Part shown: in pieces, positions 9,016 through 17,448 of the stretch
Layout of the letters: every line of letters begins with the position of its first letter
Position numbering within the stretch: the stretch's first letter is position 1
Origin: Seohaeicola saemankumensis
Lineage (GTDB): Bacteria > Pseudomonadota > Alphaproteobacteria > Rhodobacterales > Rhodobacteraceae
Direction of reading: 5' to 3'
Length of the DNA stretch: 64,000 nucleotides
Assembly: GCF_021021435.1 (NCBI RefSeq)
Contig: NZ_JAINWI010000012.1
Coordinates: forward strand, 210,789-274,788
Made by a program: the position numbers and the translations under genes
The notes under the pieces: model-generated
The model's input: only the letters and a program-made list of their open reading frames with translations
What the model was told of the DNA's origin: nothing
The model's database searches: none

Positions 9016-10044
9016 TCAGCCCTCGGACACGCCCGCCTCGGCAAAAGTGGCCATGCCCGAATGACAGGCGACCGCACCTCTGAGGATACCTATCGCCAAT
9101 GCCGCGCCCGATCCTTCGCCCAGCCGCAGACCCAAAGACAGAAGCGGAACCTTACCCAAATGGGCCAGAAGCGGCGCATGGCCTGATTCGGCGCTGACAT
9201 GCGCCGCAAGGCAATGATCCAGCGCGCCTTTTTGCGCAGCCTCAAGGCAAGCGGCGGCAGCGGTGCAGATAAACCCGTCCAGCAACACCGGAATCCGCAG
9301 GCTGCGGGCGCGGGCTATCGCCCCCGCCATGGCAGCCAGTTCGCGCCCGCCCAAGCAGCGCAGCGCCTCGATCCCGTCGGCGCGGGCCTCGCCGTGCAGC
9401 GCCAGACCTTCAGCCACGACCTGCGCTTTCAGCGCAAGACCCGTATCATCGACGCCTGTGCCGCGCCCGACCCAATCGGCAGGTGCGCCGCCACAGATCG
9501 CAAGGGCCAGCGCCGCCGCCGATGTCGTATTGCCGATGCCCATTTCACCCGTCACCAGAAGGTCGGCCTCGGGATCGACCGCCTCCCATCCGGTGCAAAG
9601 CGCCTCAAGCAGTTCGTCCTCGGTCATGGCGGGCTGGAGGGTAAAATCCGCTGTGGGCCGGTCCAGTGACAGCGCATGCACATCCATTCGCGCGCCAAAG
9701 ATCTTGGCCAACTGGTTGATCGCCGCCCCGCCTGCCTGAAAATTGAACACCATCTGTTCCGTAACAGCCGCCGGAAAGGTCGACACGCCCCGCGCGGTGA
9801 CCCCGTGATTTCCCGCAAATATAATCACTTGTGGCTGATCAACATGGGGTTTGTCAGTGCCCTGCCAGCCCGCCATCCAGATCGCCAGATCTTCGAGCCG
9901 CCCCAAAGCCCCCGGCGGTTTTGTCAGCATCCCGTTGCGCGCAGTCGCCGCTTGCATCGCCCCCTCATCTGATGCGGTTAAAGAGCGCAAGGCGGCGCGG
10001 AACGCGTCAAGGGTCTGGAAGCTGGGAGGCATCTGCTCTCTCAT
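9016..10044 (-). CDS. cobT: Nicotinate-nucleotide--dimethylbenzimidazole phosphoribosyltransferase
   Basis: 342 residues, normal for the family. It activates dimethylbenzimidazole to alpha-ribazole phosphate for the lower ligand of cobalamin. Diagnostic motifs are [20 protein letters not shown] near residue 75 and [19 protein letters not shown] near 165; the C-terminal [19 protein letters not shown] is also conserved. It is divergent from cobS, whose product uses the alpha-ribazole phosphate product (as ribazole), so the pair supplies nucleotide-loop assembly. A second in-frame ATG at 10032 could be the start. Confidence 0.95.
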   Translation of the reverse strand: MREQMPPSFQTLDAFRAALRSLTASDEGAMQAATARNGMLTKPPGALGRLEDLAIWMAGWQGTDKPHVDQPQVIIFAGNHGVTARGVSTFPAAVTEQMVFNFQAGGAAINQLAKIFGARMDVHALSLDRPTADFTLQPAMTEDELLEALCTGWEAVDPEADLLVTGEMGIGNTTSAAALALAICGGAPADWVGRGTGVDDTGLALKAQVVAEGLALHGEARADGIEALRCLGGRELAAMAGAIARARSLRIPVLLDGFICTAAAACLEAAQKGALDHCLAAHVSAESGHAPLLAHLGKVPLLSLGLRLGEGSGAALAIGILRGAVACHSGMATFAEAGVSEG

Positions 10045-10111
10045 TGATTAGGTCTTTGATCCCGTGTTTAACCGACGGGTCCCCCGTGACAAGCTATGAA
10101 GAGGCATTGTG

Positions 10112-10873
10112 ATGGCGCAAAACGACAAGCTGGCAACCGCCCTGTCCGATCTGGCCGCAGGATTTGTCCTGCTGACCCGCCTGCCAGTGCGTGCGCCTGA
10201 CGGCGCCTTTGCGCGCGGTGCGGCGGCGGCATGGGGCTGGCCGCTGGTGGGTGGCGCGCTGGGTGCGATGACAGGCTGTGCAGCATGGGCGCTGCTGGCG
10301 TTTGGCTTGCCCGCGTTTTTGGCAGCGGGGGTCTGTCTGGCGCTGGCGACAGCGATGACAGGGGCCATGCATGAGGACGGACTGGCTGACAGTGCCGACG
10401 GGTTCTGGGGCGGCTGGGACCCTGCCCGCCGGATGGAGATCATGAAGGACAGCCATATCGGCAGCTACGGTGTGATTGCGTTGATCCTGTCGCTGGGCCT
10501 GCGCTGGATCGCGCTGTCGGCAGTGTTCGAGGCAGGGCTGGCCCTGCCTGTGCTGGTGGCTGTGGGGGCGCTGTCGCGTGCGGCCATGCCCGCGCTGATG
10601 CACACGCTGCCCGCTGCCCGCGATGGCGGGCTGTCGCGCTCTGTCGGGCGGGTGCCCTTTGACACGGCTGTTCTGGCGGCTGTGATCGCTGTCATCCTTG
10701 CCTTGCTGGTTCTGGGGCTGTCGGCCATTGCGCTGGCCACGGCAGCGATCATCGCCACATGGGCCGTGGCTGCGCTGGCACGCGCCAAGATCGGCGGACA
10801 GACCGGCGATGTTCTGGGGGCAGCGCAGCAACTGGTCGAGATTACCTGCCTTCTGGTGCTGGTCAGCCTCTGA
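10112..10873 (+). CDS. cobS: Adenosylcobinamide-GDP ribazoletransferase
   Basis: 253 residues. This integral inner-membrane enzyme joins adenosylcobinamide-GDP with alpha-ribazole, the last steps of cobalamin synthesis. The signature MHEDGLADSADGFWGG is near residue 85, and RMEIMKDSHIGSYGVIAL follows. The rest is highly hydrophobic with several membrane segments. The ATG at 10112 has GAAGAGG seven bases upstream; a GTG directly before it is less likely. Divergent from cobT with a short shared control region. Confidence 0.95.
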   Translation: MAQNDKLATALSDLAAGFVLLTRLPVRAPDGAFARGAAAAWGWPLVGGALGAMTGCAAWALLAFGLPAFLAAGVCLALATAMTGAMHEDGLADSADGFWGGWDPARRMEIMKDSHIGSYGVIALILSLGLRWIALSAVFEAGLALPVLVAVGALSRAAMPALMHTLPAARDGGLSRSVGRVPFDTAVLAAVIAVILALLVLGLSAIALATAAIIATWAVAALARAKIGGQTGDVLGAAQQLVEITCLLVLVSL

Positions 10874-10889
10874 CCCGGCGCAGCCGATG

Positions 10890-10919
10890 AAAAAACCGCG
10901 CCCCGAGGGACGCGGCTTT
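10890..10919 (-). terminator. Intrinsic terminator after carD
   Basis: Minus strand: GCCGCG and CGCGGT pair around a CCTCGGGG centre, followed by six T residues. It lies between the converging ends of cobS and carD. Confidence 0.7.
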
Positions 10920-10953
10920 CAGAACTTGACGACAGAACCAAGGGATCAGGCGA

Positions 10954-11463
10954 TCACGCGGCGCGCGATACCAGAACCTCGTCCACCTGCTTGGCAGCCA
11001 TCACCTCATCGCCGCCGCTGACAGCAGCCACTTCACGGGTCAGACGCTCGAGAGCAGCCTCGTAAAGCTGACGTTCGGAATAGCTTTGCTCGCGCTGGTC
11101 GTCGCTGCGGTGCAGGTCGCGCACCACTTCGGCGATGGCGATCAGGTCACCGGAGTTGATTTTCTGTTCATATTCCTGCGCGCGGCGCGACCACATGGCC
11201 CGCTTGACCTTGGCTTTGCCTTTCAGCGTGGTCATCGCCTTCGAGACCACATCAGGGCTGGAGAGCGAGCGCATGCCGATCTCTGTCGCCTTGTTGGTCG
11301 GTACCCGCAGGGTCATCTTGTCCTTTTCGAACGAGATCACGAACAGTTCCAGCGCGATTCCCGCGATTTCCTGCTCTTCGATCGAAATGATCTGACCCAC
11401 GCCGTGGGCCGGATAGACCACGTAGTCATTGGGACGAAACTCGGACTTTTTCGTTTTGCTCAT
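10954..11463 (-). CDS. carD: CarD family transcription regulator
   Basis: 169 residues from the ATG at 11463 (MSKTKKSEFRPND), with GAGGAAAG just upstream; the upstream in-frame extension is non-coding leader. The N-terminal RNA-polymerase-interacting Tudor-like domain is seen in NDYVVYPAHGVGQIISIEEQ, followed by a helical C-terminal DNA-contacting domain (AMWSRRAQEYEQKINSGDL, EVVRDLHRSDDQREQSYSER). CarD stabilises open complexes at sigma-70 promoters; in Rhodobacter sphaeroides it activates rRNA and many housekeeping genes. The leader holds a terminator-like hairpin 40 bases before the start, which suggests attenuation. Confidence 0.92.
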   Translation of the reverse strand: MSKTKKSEFRPNDYVVYPAHGVGQIISIEEQEIAGIALELFVISFEKDKMTLRVPTNKATEIGMRSLSSPDVVSKAMTTLKGKAKVKRAMWSRRAQEYEQKINSGDLIAIAEVVRDLHRSDDQREQSYSERQLYEAALERLTREVAAVSGGDEVMAAKQVDEVLVSRAA

Positions 11464-11502
11464 GCAATCTTTCCTCACTGCGACCGTCTGGCCCTGCGCG
11501 AC

Positions 11503-11540
11503 AAAAAAACGGCCGAGATTATTGCTAATCTCGTTGACCG
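11503..11540 (-). promoter_or_regulatory. Terminator-like hairpin in the carD leader (possible attenuator)
   Basis: On the minus strand GAGATTA-GCAA-TAATCTC forms a perfect 7-bp stem. It is extended by CGGTC/GGCCG across a three-base bulge and is followed directly by seven T residues. Its T-run ends 40 bases before the carD ATG, leaving almost no room for a promoter in between, so it is either a far fdxA terminator or an attenuator inside the carD transcript. Confidence 0.65.
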
Positions 11541-11778
11541 GGAATTGTCTCGCAGAATGTCCGTCCACGGGCTGTGGCTTGGCGGGACGGGGGCCATGGG
11601 GTCTACATCATGTTTCCCTAAGGTATCACAAAAAATACATATAAGAAAGCTGCACGCGCGGCGACAGTCTATTGGCAGCGTCAATCCCTTGATAAACCAT
11701 AAGGTTCACCCAAATCACACGGGCATCAGACCCCTCGGGCAGTCAGCGCCGCATCACGGCAACCGCGAATCGGGTTGG
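11541..11778. other. Intergenic stretch between fdxA and the carD leader hairpin
   Basis: 238 bases without a gene. An AT-rich patch (ATACATATAAG on the plus strand near 11634-11644) could contain a promoter for carD, but no firm -35/-10 pair was assigned. Confidence 0.4.
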
Positions 11779-12117
11779 TCAGCCGCCTTCGCCGGGTGTT
11801 TCGGAGAAATACTTCTCCAGCTTGCCGGACTCGCCGTCACGTTCTTCCGCCTCGGGCAGCGGATCTTTCTTCGAGATGATCACCGGCCATTTTTCCGAAT
11901 ATTTCCGGTTGAATGTCACCCATGCATCCATGTCCGGTTCGGTATCGGGACGGATCGCATCCGCAGGACATTCCGGTTCGCAAACGCCGCAATCAATGCA
12001 TTCGTCAGGATGGATCACCAGCATGTTCTCGCCCTCGTAGAAGCAATCCACAGGGCAAACCTCGACGCAATCGGTGTATTTGCAGGCGATGCAATTATCT
12101 ATGACGACATATGTCAT
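11779..12117 (-). CDS. fdxA: Ferredoxin FdxA, 3Fe-4S/4Fe-4S type
   Basis: 112 residues. The 7Fe ferredoxin pattern is clear: [17 protein letters not shown] near residue 9 and [12 protein letters not shown] near residue 40, matching the Azotobacter ferredoxin I type. It is a small cytosolic electron carrier. The C-terminal tail ([20 protein letters not shown]) is typical of alphaproteobacterial FdxA. It lies 65 bases downstream of the S4-domain gene and probably shares its transcript. Confidence 0.95.
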   Translation of the reverse strand: MTYVVIDNCIACKYTDCVEVCPVDCFYEGENMLVIHPDECIDCGVCEPECPADAIRPDTEPDMDAWVTFNRKYSEKWPVIISKKDPLPEAEERDGESGKLEKYFSETPGEGG

Positions 12118-12182
12118 TTTATTCTCTCAACTCTGCGGTCTGTGACAAACCCGTTAGGGCCTAGCTAGAACAGGCTGTAGCG

Positions 12183-12557
12183 TCATTCAAGCATGCGACG
12201 ACGATCAAGATCAAATATCCGGCGATCACGCTTGGTCGGGCGACCGCCTTCGCTGTCGGGTGCGCCGGACGGAACATCGTCCCTTGCGGGTGTCAGATCC
12301 TCGTAAAGCGCCTGTGCCTCACTGGCGGGACCACGGCGCACACCATGCGCCAGAACACGGACAACGCGCACCAAATCGCCCTGCGCGAAGGTCAGAACAT
12401 CCCCCGCTACAACGCCATGCGCCGGCTTGGAAGCTTTGACGCTGTTGATTCGCACATGGCCCGCGCTGACAGTGGCGGCGGCTAGCGTGCGCGTTTTGAA
12501 AAAGCGCGCATGCCACAGCCATTTGTCGATCCGCATACGCGGGACGGGCGCGTCCAA
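12183..12557 (-). CDS. S4-domain RNA-binding protein (Hsp15/HslR-like)
   Basis: 124 residues. The N-terminal S4 RNA-binding motif is MRIDKWLWHARFFKTRTLAA, AGHVRINSVKASKP, typical of heat-shock protein 15-like proteins that bind stalled 50S subunits carrying nascent chains. The C-terminus is basic (GGRPTKRDRRIFDLDRRR). The start is a TTG at 12557 with GAGGC upstream; an ATG at 12536 directly before the S4 motif is the alternative. It follows the helicase gene by 12 bases, so the two are in one operon. Confidence 0.85.
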   Translation of the reverse strand: MDAPVPRMRIDKWLWHARFFKTRTLAAATVSAGHVRINSVKASKPAHGVVAGDVLTFAQGDLVRVVRVLAHGVRRGPASEAQALYEDLTPARDDVPSGAPDSEGGRPTKRDRRIFDLDRRRMLE

Positions 12558-12569
12558 GAGCGGCCTGCC

Positions 12570-15491
12570 TCAGGTTTTGTCGCGCAGACCCATCAGGGCT
12601 GCGGCAAAGGGGTTGTCAGGGTCAATACGGTCCTTGGCGCGCGGCGGGCGCGCCTCGTAGGTTTTGGCACCCTGCTGCGGCTTGTCCTGATCACGGCCCC
12701 GACCCTTGTTACGATCATCACGCCCACGGTCCTTGTTGTCCCCGCGAGACCCATCGCCGCGTGGCTTGCCCTTGCCGCGTGGCTTGCCACCACTGTGCTC
12801 GCCGCGCTGTTCGGTTGCATCCCGCGACGGGGAGGCCTGCGTCGCCGCTGGCGCATCGTGACGCGCGCGCGCCGGTCGGCCCTGATGGGATGGCGGTTTG
12901 CGCCCCCATGTGAAGGTATAGAACACCTCCATCTCGGCGGGTTCGCCAGCGGTCTCGGTCGGCGCTATCGCGCTGTCGTCGGGTTGCGGAGCGGCGGGTT
13001 CTTGTGCCGGTGGCGCAACGGCCTCGGCCTCGGCCTCGGCCTGCTGGCCTTCCGCCATATCGGGCGTGGCCGCGTCAGACGCGACCGGCGCAGGTACATC
13101 TGCGGCAACCGGCTTGACCTTGGCACGTTCGCCGCGTTCCGCCTTGTAGCCAAGCCCCTGCATCAGATCGGAAAACTGCTCCAGAGTCATGCCGGTGATC
13201 GACAACATATCGGCTTTGGCCTCAAACCCTGCGCGGCTATCCTCGGCGCGCAGCATATCGGCCAGACGTTCCAGCATGTCGATACGGATCGCCCGCTCGC
13301 CTGCGGCGCGGTATCCCGACATGATGTGAAACTCTGGATGCGCATCCTTGACCGTGGGAACCGTCACCAGTCCCGGTGGCGGGGCTTCGGGGAATTCATC
13401 CAGACCGCGCGCCAGCGACCACAACACAACCCGCAGGCGGGTCGGTGCGGGTTTCAGCAACAGGGGCATGAACACGGTAAATTGGCCGAACCGGATACCG
13501 TGTTTGCGCAGGGCGCCACGCGCCTCCTGATCCAGTGCCTTGACTTCTTCGGCGACATTGGCGCGGGGCATGATCCCCATATTCTCGACCATGCGGAAGG
13601 CAAAGCCGCGCGCCAGACCGTTGAGCGCCTCGTCCCGACTGAGAGCCAGCAAGGGCTCGAAGAGGGCGGCGATCTTGCGGTCAATGAAATGCTGCAGACG
13701 ACGCTGCACCTTCTGCGCCACGTCGGGGCCCGCTTCCTCGTCGACAAAGGCCGCGACCTGCGGCTTGAGCGGGTCGGCACCAGCCACCAGCTTGCCCACC
13801 GCCTGTTCGCCCCACATGAGGCCGCCCTGTTCGGTATAGTCAATCTCGGTGTCGGGCGCGTTATAGAAACGGTCCGCGCGCAGATTGAAATGCGGCACCA
13901 GCGCTGCGGTGCTGGCCTGACGGATCGTCTTGGCCTCCTGCGCGGTGGCATCACGGTCCTGACGGAACCGGAACCCTTCGAGACGACCGACGAATTCTCC
14001 TTCGACGGTCACTTCACCCTTGTCGTTCACTTCGGCCAAAAGGGCCTCCTTCTGCTTGAGCCGCCGCAACAGGACAGAGGTCCGGCGATCCACAAATCTC
14101 TGGGTCAGCCGCGCGTGGAGCGCATCCGACAGTCTATCTTCTACAGCGCGCGTGGCCTCGCGCCAATGGCTTTCGTCACGCACCCACCCGCTGCGCTGCG
14201 CGACATATGTCCATGTCCGGATAAAGGCCAGACGTTTCGACAATGTGTCAATCTCGCCTTCGGTCCGGTCGATGCGCTTGATCTGCGTCGCCAGCCAGTC
14301 ATCGGGGACGCGGCCCGACTGGTGCAGGAAGTTAAAGATCGCCTCAAGCAGGCTGGAATGCTCGGCCTGACTGATCCCCCGAAAATCGGGGATCCGGCAG
14401 ACATCCCAGAGCAACCGGACCGAGGCGGCATCCGAGGCCCGTGCGCGGACTTCGGCGACTTGCGACAGGGATTTGAGCGCCAGCAGGTCATCCGCCTCGC
14501 GGGCCCTGACCAGAATCTCGTCTTTCGGCGTATCCTCGAGTGAGGCAATCAAAGGGTCAAGCGCGCCGAATTGCAGGTTGGGATTGCGCCATTGCAACTT
14601 GCGGATCGGGGTGAAGCGATGCTCCATGATCGCCTCGGCCACCTCGTCATCCAGCGGTTCGGCCTCGCCGGTCACGCCGAAAGTGCCATCCGACATGCCA
14701 CGCCCTGCCCGCCCTGCGATCTGGGCCAACTCGTTCGGGGCAAGGTGGCGCATCCGCCGCCCGTCGAACTTGGTCAGCGCCGAGAAGGCGACATGGTTGA
14801 TGTCAAGGTTCAGCCCCATGCCGATAGCGTCAGTGGCCACGAGGTAATCCACATCGCCATTCTGATAAAGCTCGACCTGCGCGTTGCGGGTTCGCGGGGA
14901 AAGCGCGCCCATCACGACCGCCGCACCACCCTTCTGACGACGGATCAGCTCGGCGATAGCATATACATTATCAACCGAAAAGCCGACAATGGCGCTGCGC
15001 GCAGGCATTCTGCTTATCTTTTTCGAACCTGTATAGGTCAGCTTCGACATCCGGTCGCGCCGCATGAATTGCGCCTGCGGGACCAGTGCAGCGATAGTGC
15101 CGCGCATCGTGTCCGAACCCAGAAACAGCGTTTCATGCAAGCCGCGTGCCCGCATCAAGCGGTCGGTGAAGACATGACCGCGCTCGGGATCGGCGCAAAG
15201 CTGGATCTCGTCCAGTGCCAGAAAGTCGACCCCCATGCCTTCGGGCATCGCCTCGACCGTGCAAACCCAATATTGCGTGCGCGGCGGCACGATCCGTTCT
15301 TCGCCTGTAACAAGCGCCACCACCGACGGCCCGCGCGCCCGCACGATCTTGTCGTAAACCTCACGCGCCAGCAGACGCAACGGCAGGCCGATGATGCCTG
15401 TCCGGTGCCCTAGCATCCGTTCGATGGCGTAATGTGTCTTGCCGGTATTCGTCGGCCCTAAGACCGCCGTGATCCGTGAAGGCTGCGCCAT
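12570..15491 (-). CDS. SUV3-like superfamily 2 RNA helicase
   Basis: 973 residues. Walker A is LGPTNTGKTHYAIERM at the very N-terminus, motif II is LDEIQLC near residue 100 (DEIQ, as in mitochondrial SUV3), and motif VI is QIAGRAGRGMSDGTFGVTGE near residue 265. A long helical region follows, and the last 180 residues are disordered and basic, rich in Gly, Arg, Lys and Asp, which probably binds RNA. SUV3 relatives unwind RNA in RNA turnover. Together with the following S4-domain and ferredoxin genes it makes a typical alphaproteobacterial minus-strand run. The bacterial role is not well known. Confidence 0.88.
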   Translation of the reverse strand: MAQPSRITAVLGPTNTGKTHYAIERMLGHRTGIIGLPLRLLAREVYDKIVRARGPSVVALVTGEERIVPPRTQYWVCTVEAMPEGMGVDFLALDEIQLCADPERGHVFTDRLMRARGLHETLFLGSDTMRGTIAALVPQAQFMRRDRMSKLTYTGSKKISRMPARSAIVGFSVDNVYAIAELIRRQKGGAAVVMGALSPRTRNAQVELYQNGDVDYLVATDAIGMGLNLDINHVAFSALTKFDGRRMRHLAPNELAQIAGRAGRGMSDGTFGVTGEAEPLDDEVAEAIMEHRFTPIRKLQWRNPNLQFGALDPLIASLEDTPKDEILVRAREADDLLALKSLSQVAEVRARASDAASVRLLWDVCRIPDFRGISQAEHSSLLEAIFNFLHQSGRVPDDWLATQIKRIDRTEGEIDTLSKRLAFIRTWTYVAQRSGWVRDESHWREATRAVEDRLSDALHARLTQRFVDRRTSVLLRRLKQKEALLAEVNDKGEVTVEGEFVGRLEGFRFRQDRDATAQEAKTIRQASTAALVPHFNLRADRFYNAPDTEIDYTEQGGLMWGEQAVGKLVAGADPLKPQVAAFVDEEAGPDVAQKVQRRLQHFIDRKIAALFEPLLALSRDEALNGLARGFAFRMVENMGIMPRANVAEEVKALDQEARGALRKHGIRFGQFTVFMPLLLKPAPTRLRVVLWSLARGLDEFPEAPPPGLVTVPTVKDAHPEFHIMSGYRAAGERAIRIDMLERLADMLRAEDSRAGFEAKADMLSITGMTLEQFSDLMQGLGYKAERGERAKVKPVAADVPAPVASDAATPDMAEGQQAEAEAEAVAPPAQEPAAPQPDDSAIAPTETAGEPAEMEVFYTFTWGRKPPSHQGRPARARHDAPAATQASPSRDATEQRGEHSGGKPRGKGKPRGDGSRGDNKDRGRDDRNKGRGRDQDKPQQGAKTYEARPPRAKDRIDPDNPFAAALMGLRDKT

Positions 15492-15506
15492 GGGCCTGTT
15501 CCCCGA

Positions 15507-16082
15507 TCAGAGTTTGAGACCCTCGACGCGGGTCTTGAGCCGCGTCGCCGCTTCCGCGGCGGGGTCGTAATGGGGATGTATCGAAAGCACAAGGCGATAG
15601 GCCGCATAGGCCTGTTCAGGAAGGTCCAGATCTTCCAGCACAACGGCCAGCCCGTGGGCGGCCTCGAAATGGCGCGGATCAAGGATCAGCGCTTGCTCCA
15701 GATCCGCCAGCGCCGGCCCCACTTGTTCGGCGCGAAAATAGGCCCGCGCCCTGATGTGATAACCCTCGGCAACATCCGGTGCATGATCGGTCAAAGCGGT
15801 CAGATGCTCGATCGCGACACTGTACTCTCCCCGCTCCAGCGCGTCACGCCCCCGCTTGAGCAGAAGATCCATCGCGGGTGATCCGGTCTTGCGCCACTCC
15901 AGCTTGATCTCGCGCACGATCCCGCTCGCATCGGCGGGGCTGGCTGTGGCCAGATCGTCATAGAGGTTGTCCAGACGACTGCCCGGTTCCGTCCCGTCCT
16001 GCGCGGACAAGGGTAGGGAATACATGACTATCGCGAACAGTGCCGCGACGATAGGTTTGAGATTGAAACGGTTCGCGCTCAT
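15507..16082 (-). CDS. Secreted tetratricopeptide repeat protein
   Basis: 191 residues. The N-terminus (RFNLKPIVAALFAIVMYSLPLSAQ) looks like a signal peptide. Residues 75-180 hold about three TPR units, for example RDALERGEYSVAIEHLTAL, AYFRAEQVGPALADLEQAL and AVVLEDLDLPEQAYAAYRLV. It is probably a periplasmic protein-protein scaffold. It precedes the helicase gene by 15 bases and may be co-transcribed. No specific partner can be named. Confidence 0.85.
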   Translation of the reverse strand: MSANRFNLKPIVAALFAIVMYSLPLSAQDGTEPGSRLDNLYDDLATASPADASGIVREIKLEWRKTGSPAMDLLLKRGRDALERGEYSVAIEHLTALTDHAPDVAEGYHIRARAYFRAEQVGPALADLEQALILDPRHFEAAHGLAVVLEDLDLPEQAYAAYRLVLSIHPHYDPAAEAATRLKTRVEGLKL

Positions 16083-16148
16083 AACAGATGAGTGTAACGC
16101 GCGCTTCGGGAATTGTTAGCCCCTCGTGCATGAAAAAGGACCATATGA

Positions 16149-16439
16149 ATGAGCGATGTAATCGACGCGGCCGTAGCCGCACTTAACGAAAAGATGGGCG
16201 GTTCCGGCTTTGACGGTTCGGCCAAATTTGTCATAGAGGGCGAAGGTGCCGTCATGGTGGATGCGACAGGTGCCCGCGCAGCTGACGAGGCAGCAGATGT
16301 GACGCTGACCGCCAGTGCCGAAACATTCGAGGCGATGATGTCGGGCGAGATGAACCCGACCTCGGCTTTCATGAGCGGCAAACTGGCTGTGGATGGCGAT
16401 ATGGGCATGGCGATGCAACTCGGCTCTGTCCTGAGCTAA
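16149..16439 (+). CDS. SCP2 sterol-binding domain protein
   Basis: 96 residues, a single SCP2 domain: VIDAAVAALNEKMGGSGFDG, FVIEGEGAVMVDATGARAAD, then TLTASAETFEAMMSGEMNPT and SAFMSGKLAVDGDMGMAMQL. Such proteins form a hydrophobic tunnel for lipids. The lipase-like gene starts three bases after the stop, so the two are probably translated from one message and may act on the same lipid. Confidence 0.9.
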   Translation: MSDVIDAAVAALNEKMGGSGFDGSAKFVIEGEGAVMVDATGARAADEAADVTLTASAETFEAMMSGEMNPTSAFMSGKLAVDGDMGMAMQLGSVLS

Positions 16440-16442
16440 GCC

Positions 16443-17414
16443 ATGGATCCCGCGCCGCTTTTTCATGACGTTGCAGATGGACCGGCAGGCGGGCAAGCCT
16501 GGTGGGTCAAGACGTCTGATGGCTGTCGTATCCGGCTGGGGCATTGGCCCCGCGCCGGAGAAGACAGCGCGCGCGGCACCGTGCTGCTGTTTCCCGGACG
16601 CACGGAATATATCGAAAAATACGGCCGCGCTGCTGCCGATCTGGCGCAGCGCGGCTTTGATACTTTGACCATAGACTGGCGTGGCCAGGGCCTGTCCGAC
16701 CGCCTGCTGGCAGACCGTAGGGTCGGTCATGTCGGGCGTTTCACGGATTATCAAAAAGACGTGGCCGCAATGGTCGCGGCGACACAGGCGTTTGATCTGC
16801 CGCAACCCTTCTATCTGCTGGCCCATTCGATGGGTGGCTGCATCGGGTTGCGATCCTTGATGGAGGGACTGCCCGTGGCGGCCTGCGCCTTTACGGGGCC
16901 GATGTGGGGCATCCAGATGGCTGCGGCCACGCGCCCTGCGGCTTGGGCGCTGTCATGGGGCAGCGCGCGGCTTGGTCTGGGGCACTACCTTGCCCCAGGG
17001 ACAAAGCCCGAAACCTATGTGCTCGCCGAGCCCTTCGACGATAACAGCCTGACCCGCGACCGCGACATGTATAGCTATATGCAGCAGCACATGACCGCCT
17101 ATCCTGATCTTGCGCTTGGCGGGCCCAGCCTGCGCTGGCTGAACGAGGCGCTTGTCGAGATGGCGCATCTGGCACGCAGACCAGCGCCCGACCTGCCATG
17201 TCTGGCCTATCTGGGCACTCACGAGCGCATCGTCTGCCCAGATCGAATCACCTCGCGCTTCGACAGTTGGCCGAATGCCACATTGCGGACGGTGCAGGGC
17301 GGCGAGCATGAGGTGATGATGGATACGCCAGCCACCCGCGCGATGGTATTCAACGGGGTTGCCGAACATTTCGCATCCAACCCCGCAACGACCCTGACCC
17401 TGCAAAGCGCCTGA
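16443..17414 (+). CDS. Alpha/beta hydrolase, lysophospholipase (PldB-like)
   Basis: 323 residues. Alpha/beta hydrolase fold with RGTVLLFPGRTEYIEKYGRA (oxyanion strand), DTLTIDWRGQGLSDRLLADR, and the nucleophile elbow LLAHSMGGCIGL near residue 128 with the catalytic Ser. The acid/histidine end is probably GGEHEVMMDTP near residue 285. The similarity is to monoglyceride lipase or lysophospholipase L2. It follows the SCP2 gene closely. Its stop codon is in the loop of a terminator hairpin. Confidence 0.88.
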   Translation: MDPAPLFHDVADGPAGGQAWWVKTSDGCRIRLGHWPRAGEDSARGTVLLFPGRTEYIEKYGRAAADLAQRGFDTLTIDWRGQGLSDRLLADRRVGHVGRFTDYQKDVAAMVAATQAFDLPQPFYLLAHSMGGCIGLRSLMEGLPVAACAFTGPMWGIQMAAATRPAAWALSWGSARLGLGHYLAPGTKPETYVLAEPFDDNSLTRDRDMYSYMQQHMTAYPDLALGGPSLRWLNEALVEMAHLARRPAPDLPCLAYLGTHERIVCPDRITSRFDSWPNATLRTVQGGEHEVMMDTPATRAMVFNGVAEHFASNPATTLTLQSA

Positions 17415-17428
17415 AACGGGCGCTTTGC
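17402..17428. terminator. Hairpin terminator overlapping the hydrolase stop codon
   Basis: GCAAAGCGCC (17402-17411) and GGCGCTTTGC (17419-17428) make a perfect 10-bp stem with loop TGAAACG, whose TGA is the stop codon of the plus-strand hydrolase. It sits between two converging genes; there is no long T-run on either side. Confidence 0.6.
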
Positions 17429-17448
17429 GAAGCGGTTAGTCACATCGC

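Noticed and set aside
12510..14543. Long plus-strand ORF of 677 codons
   Set aside because: It runs antisense to the SUV3-like helicase, has no family motifs, and its codon pattern is that expected on the opposite strand of a GC-rich gene.
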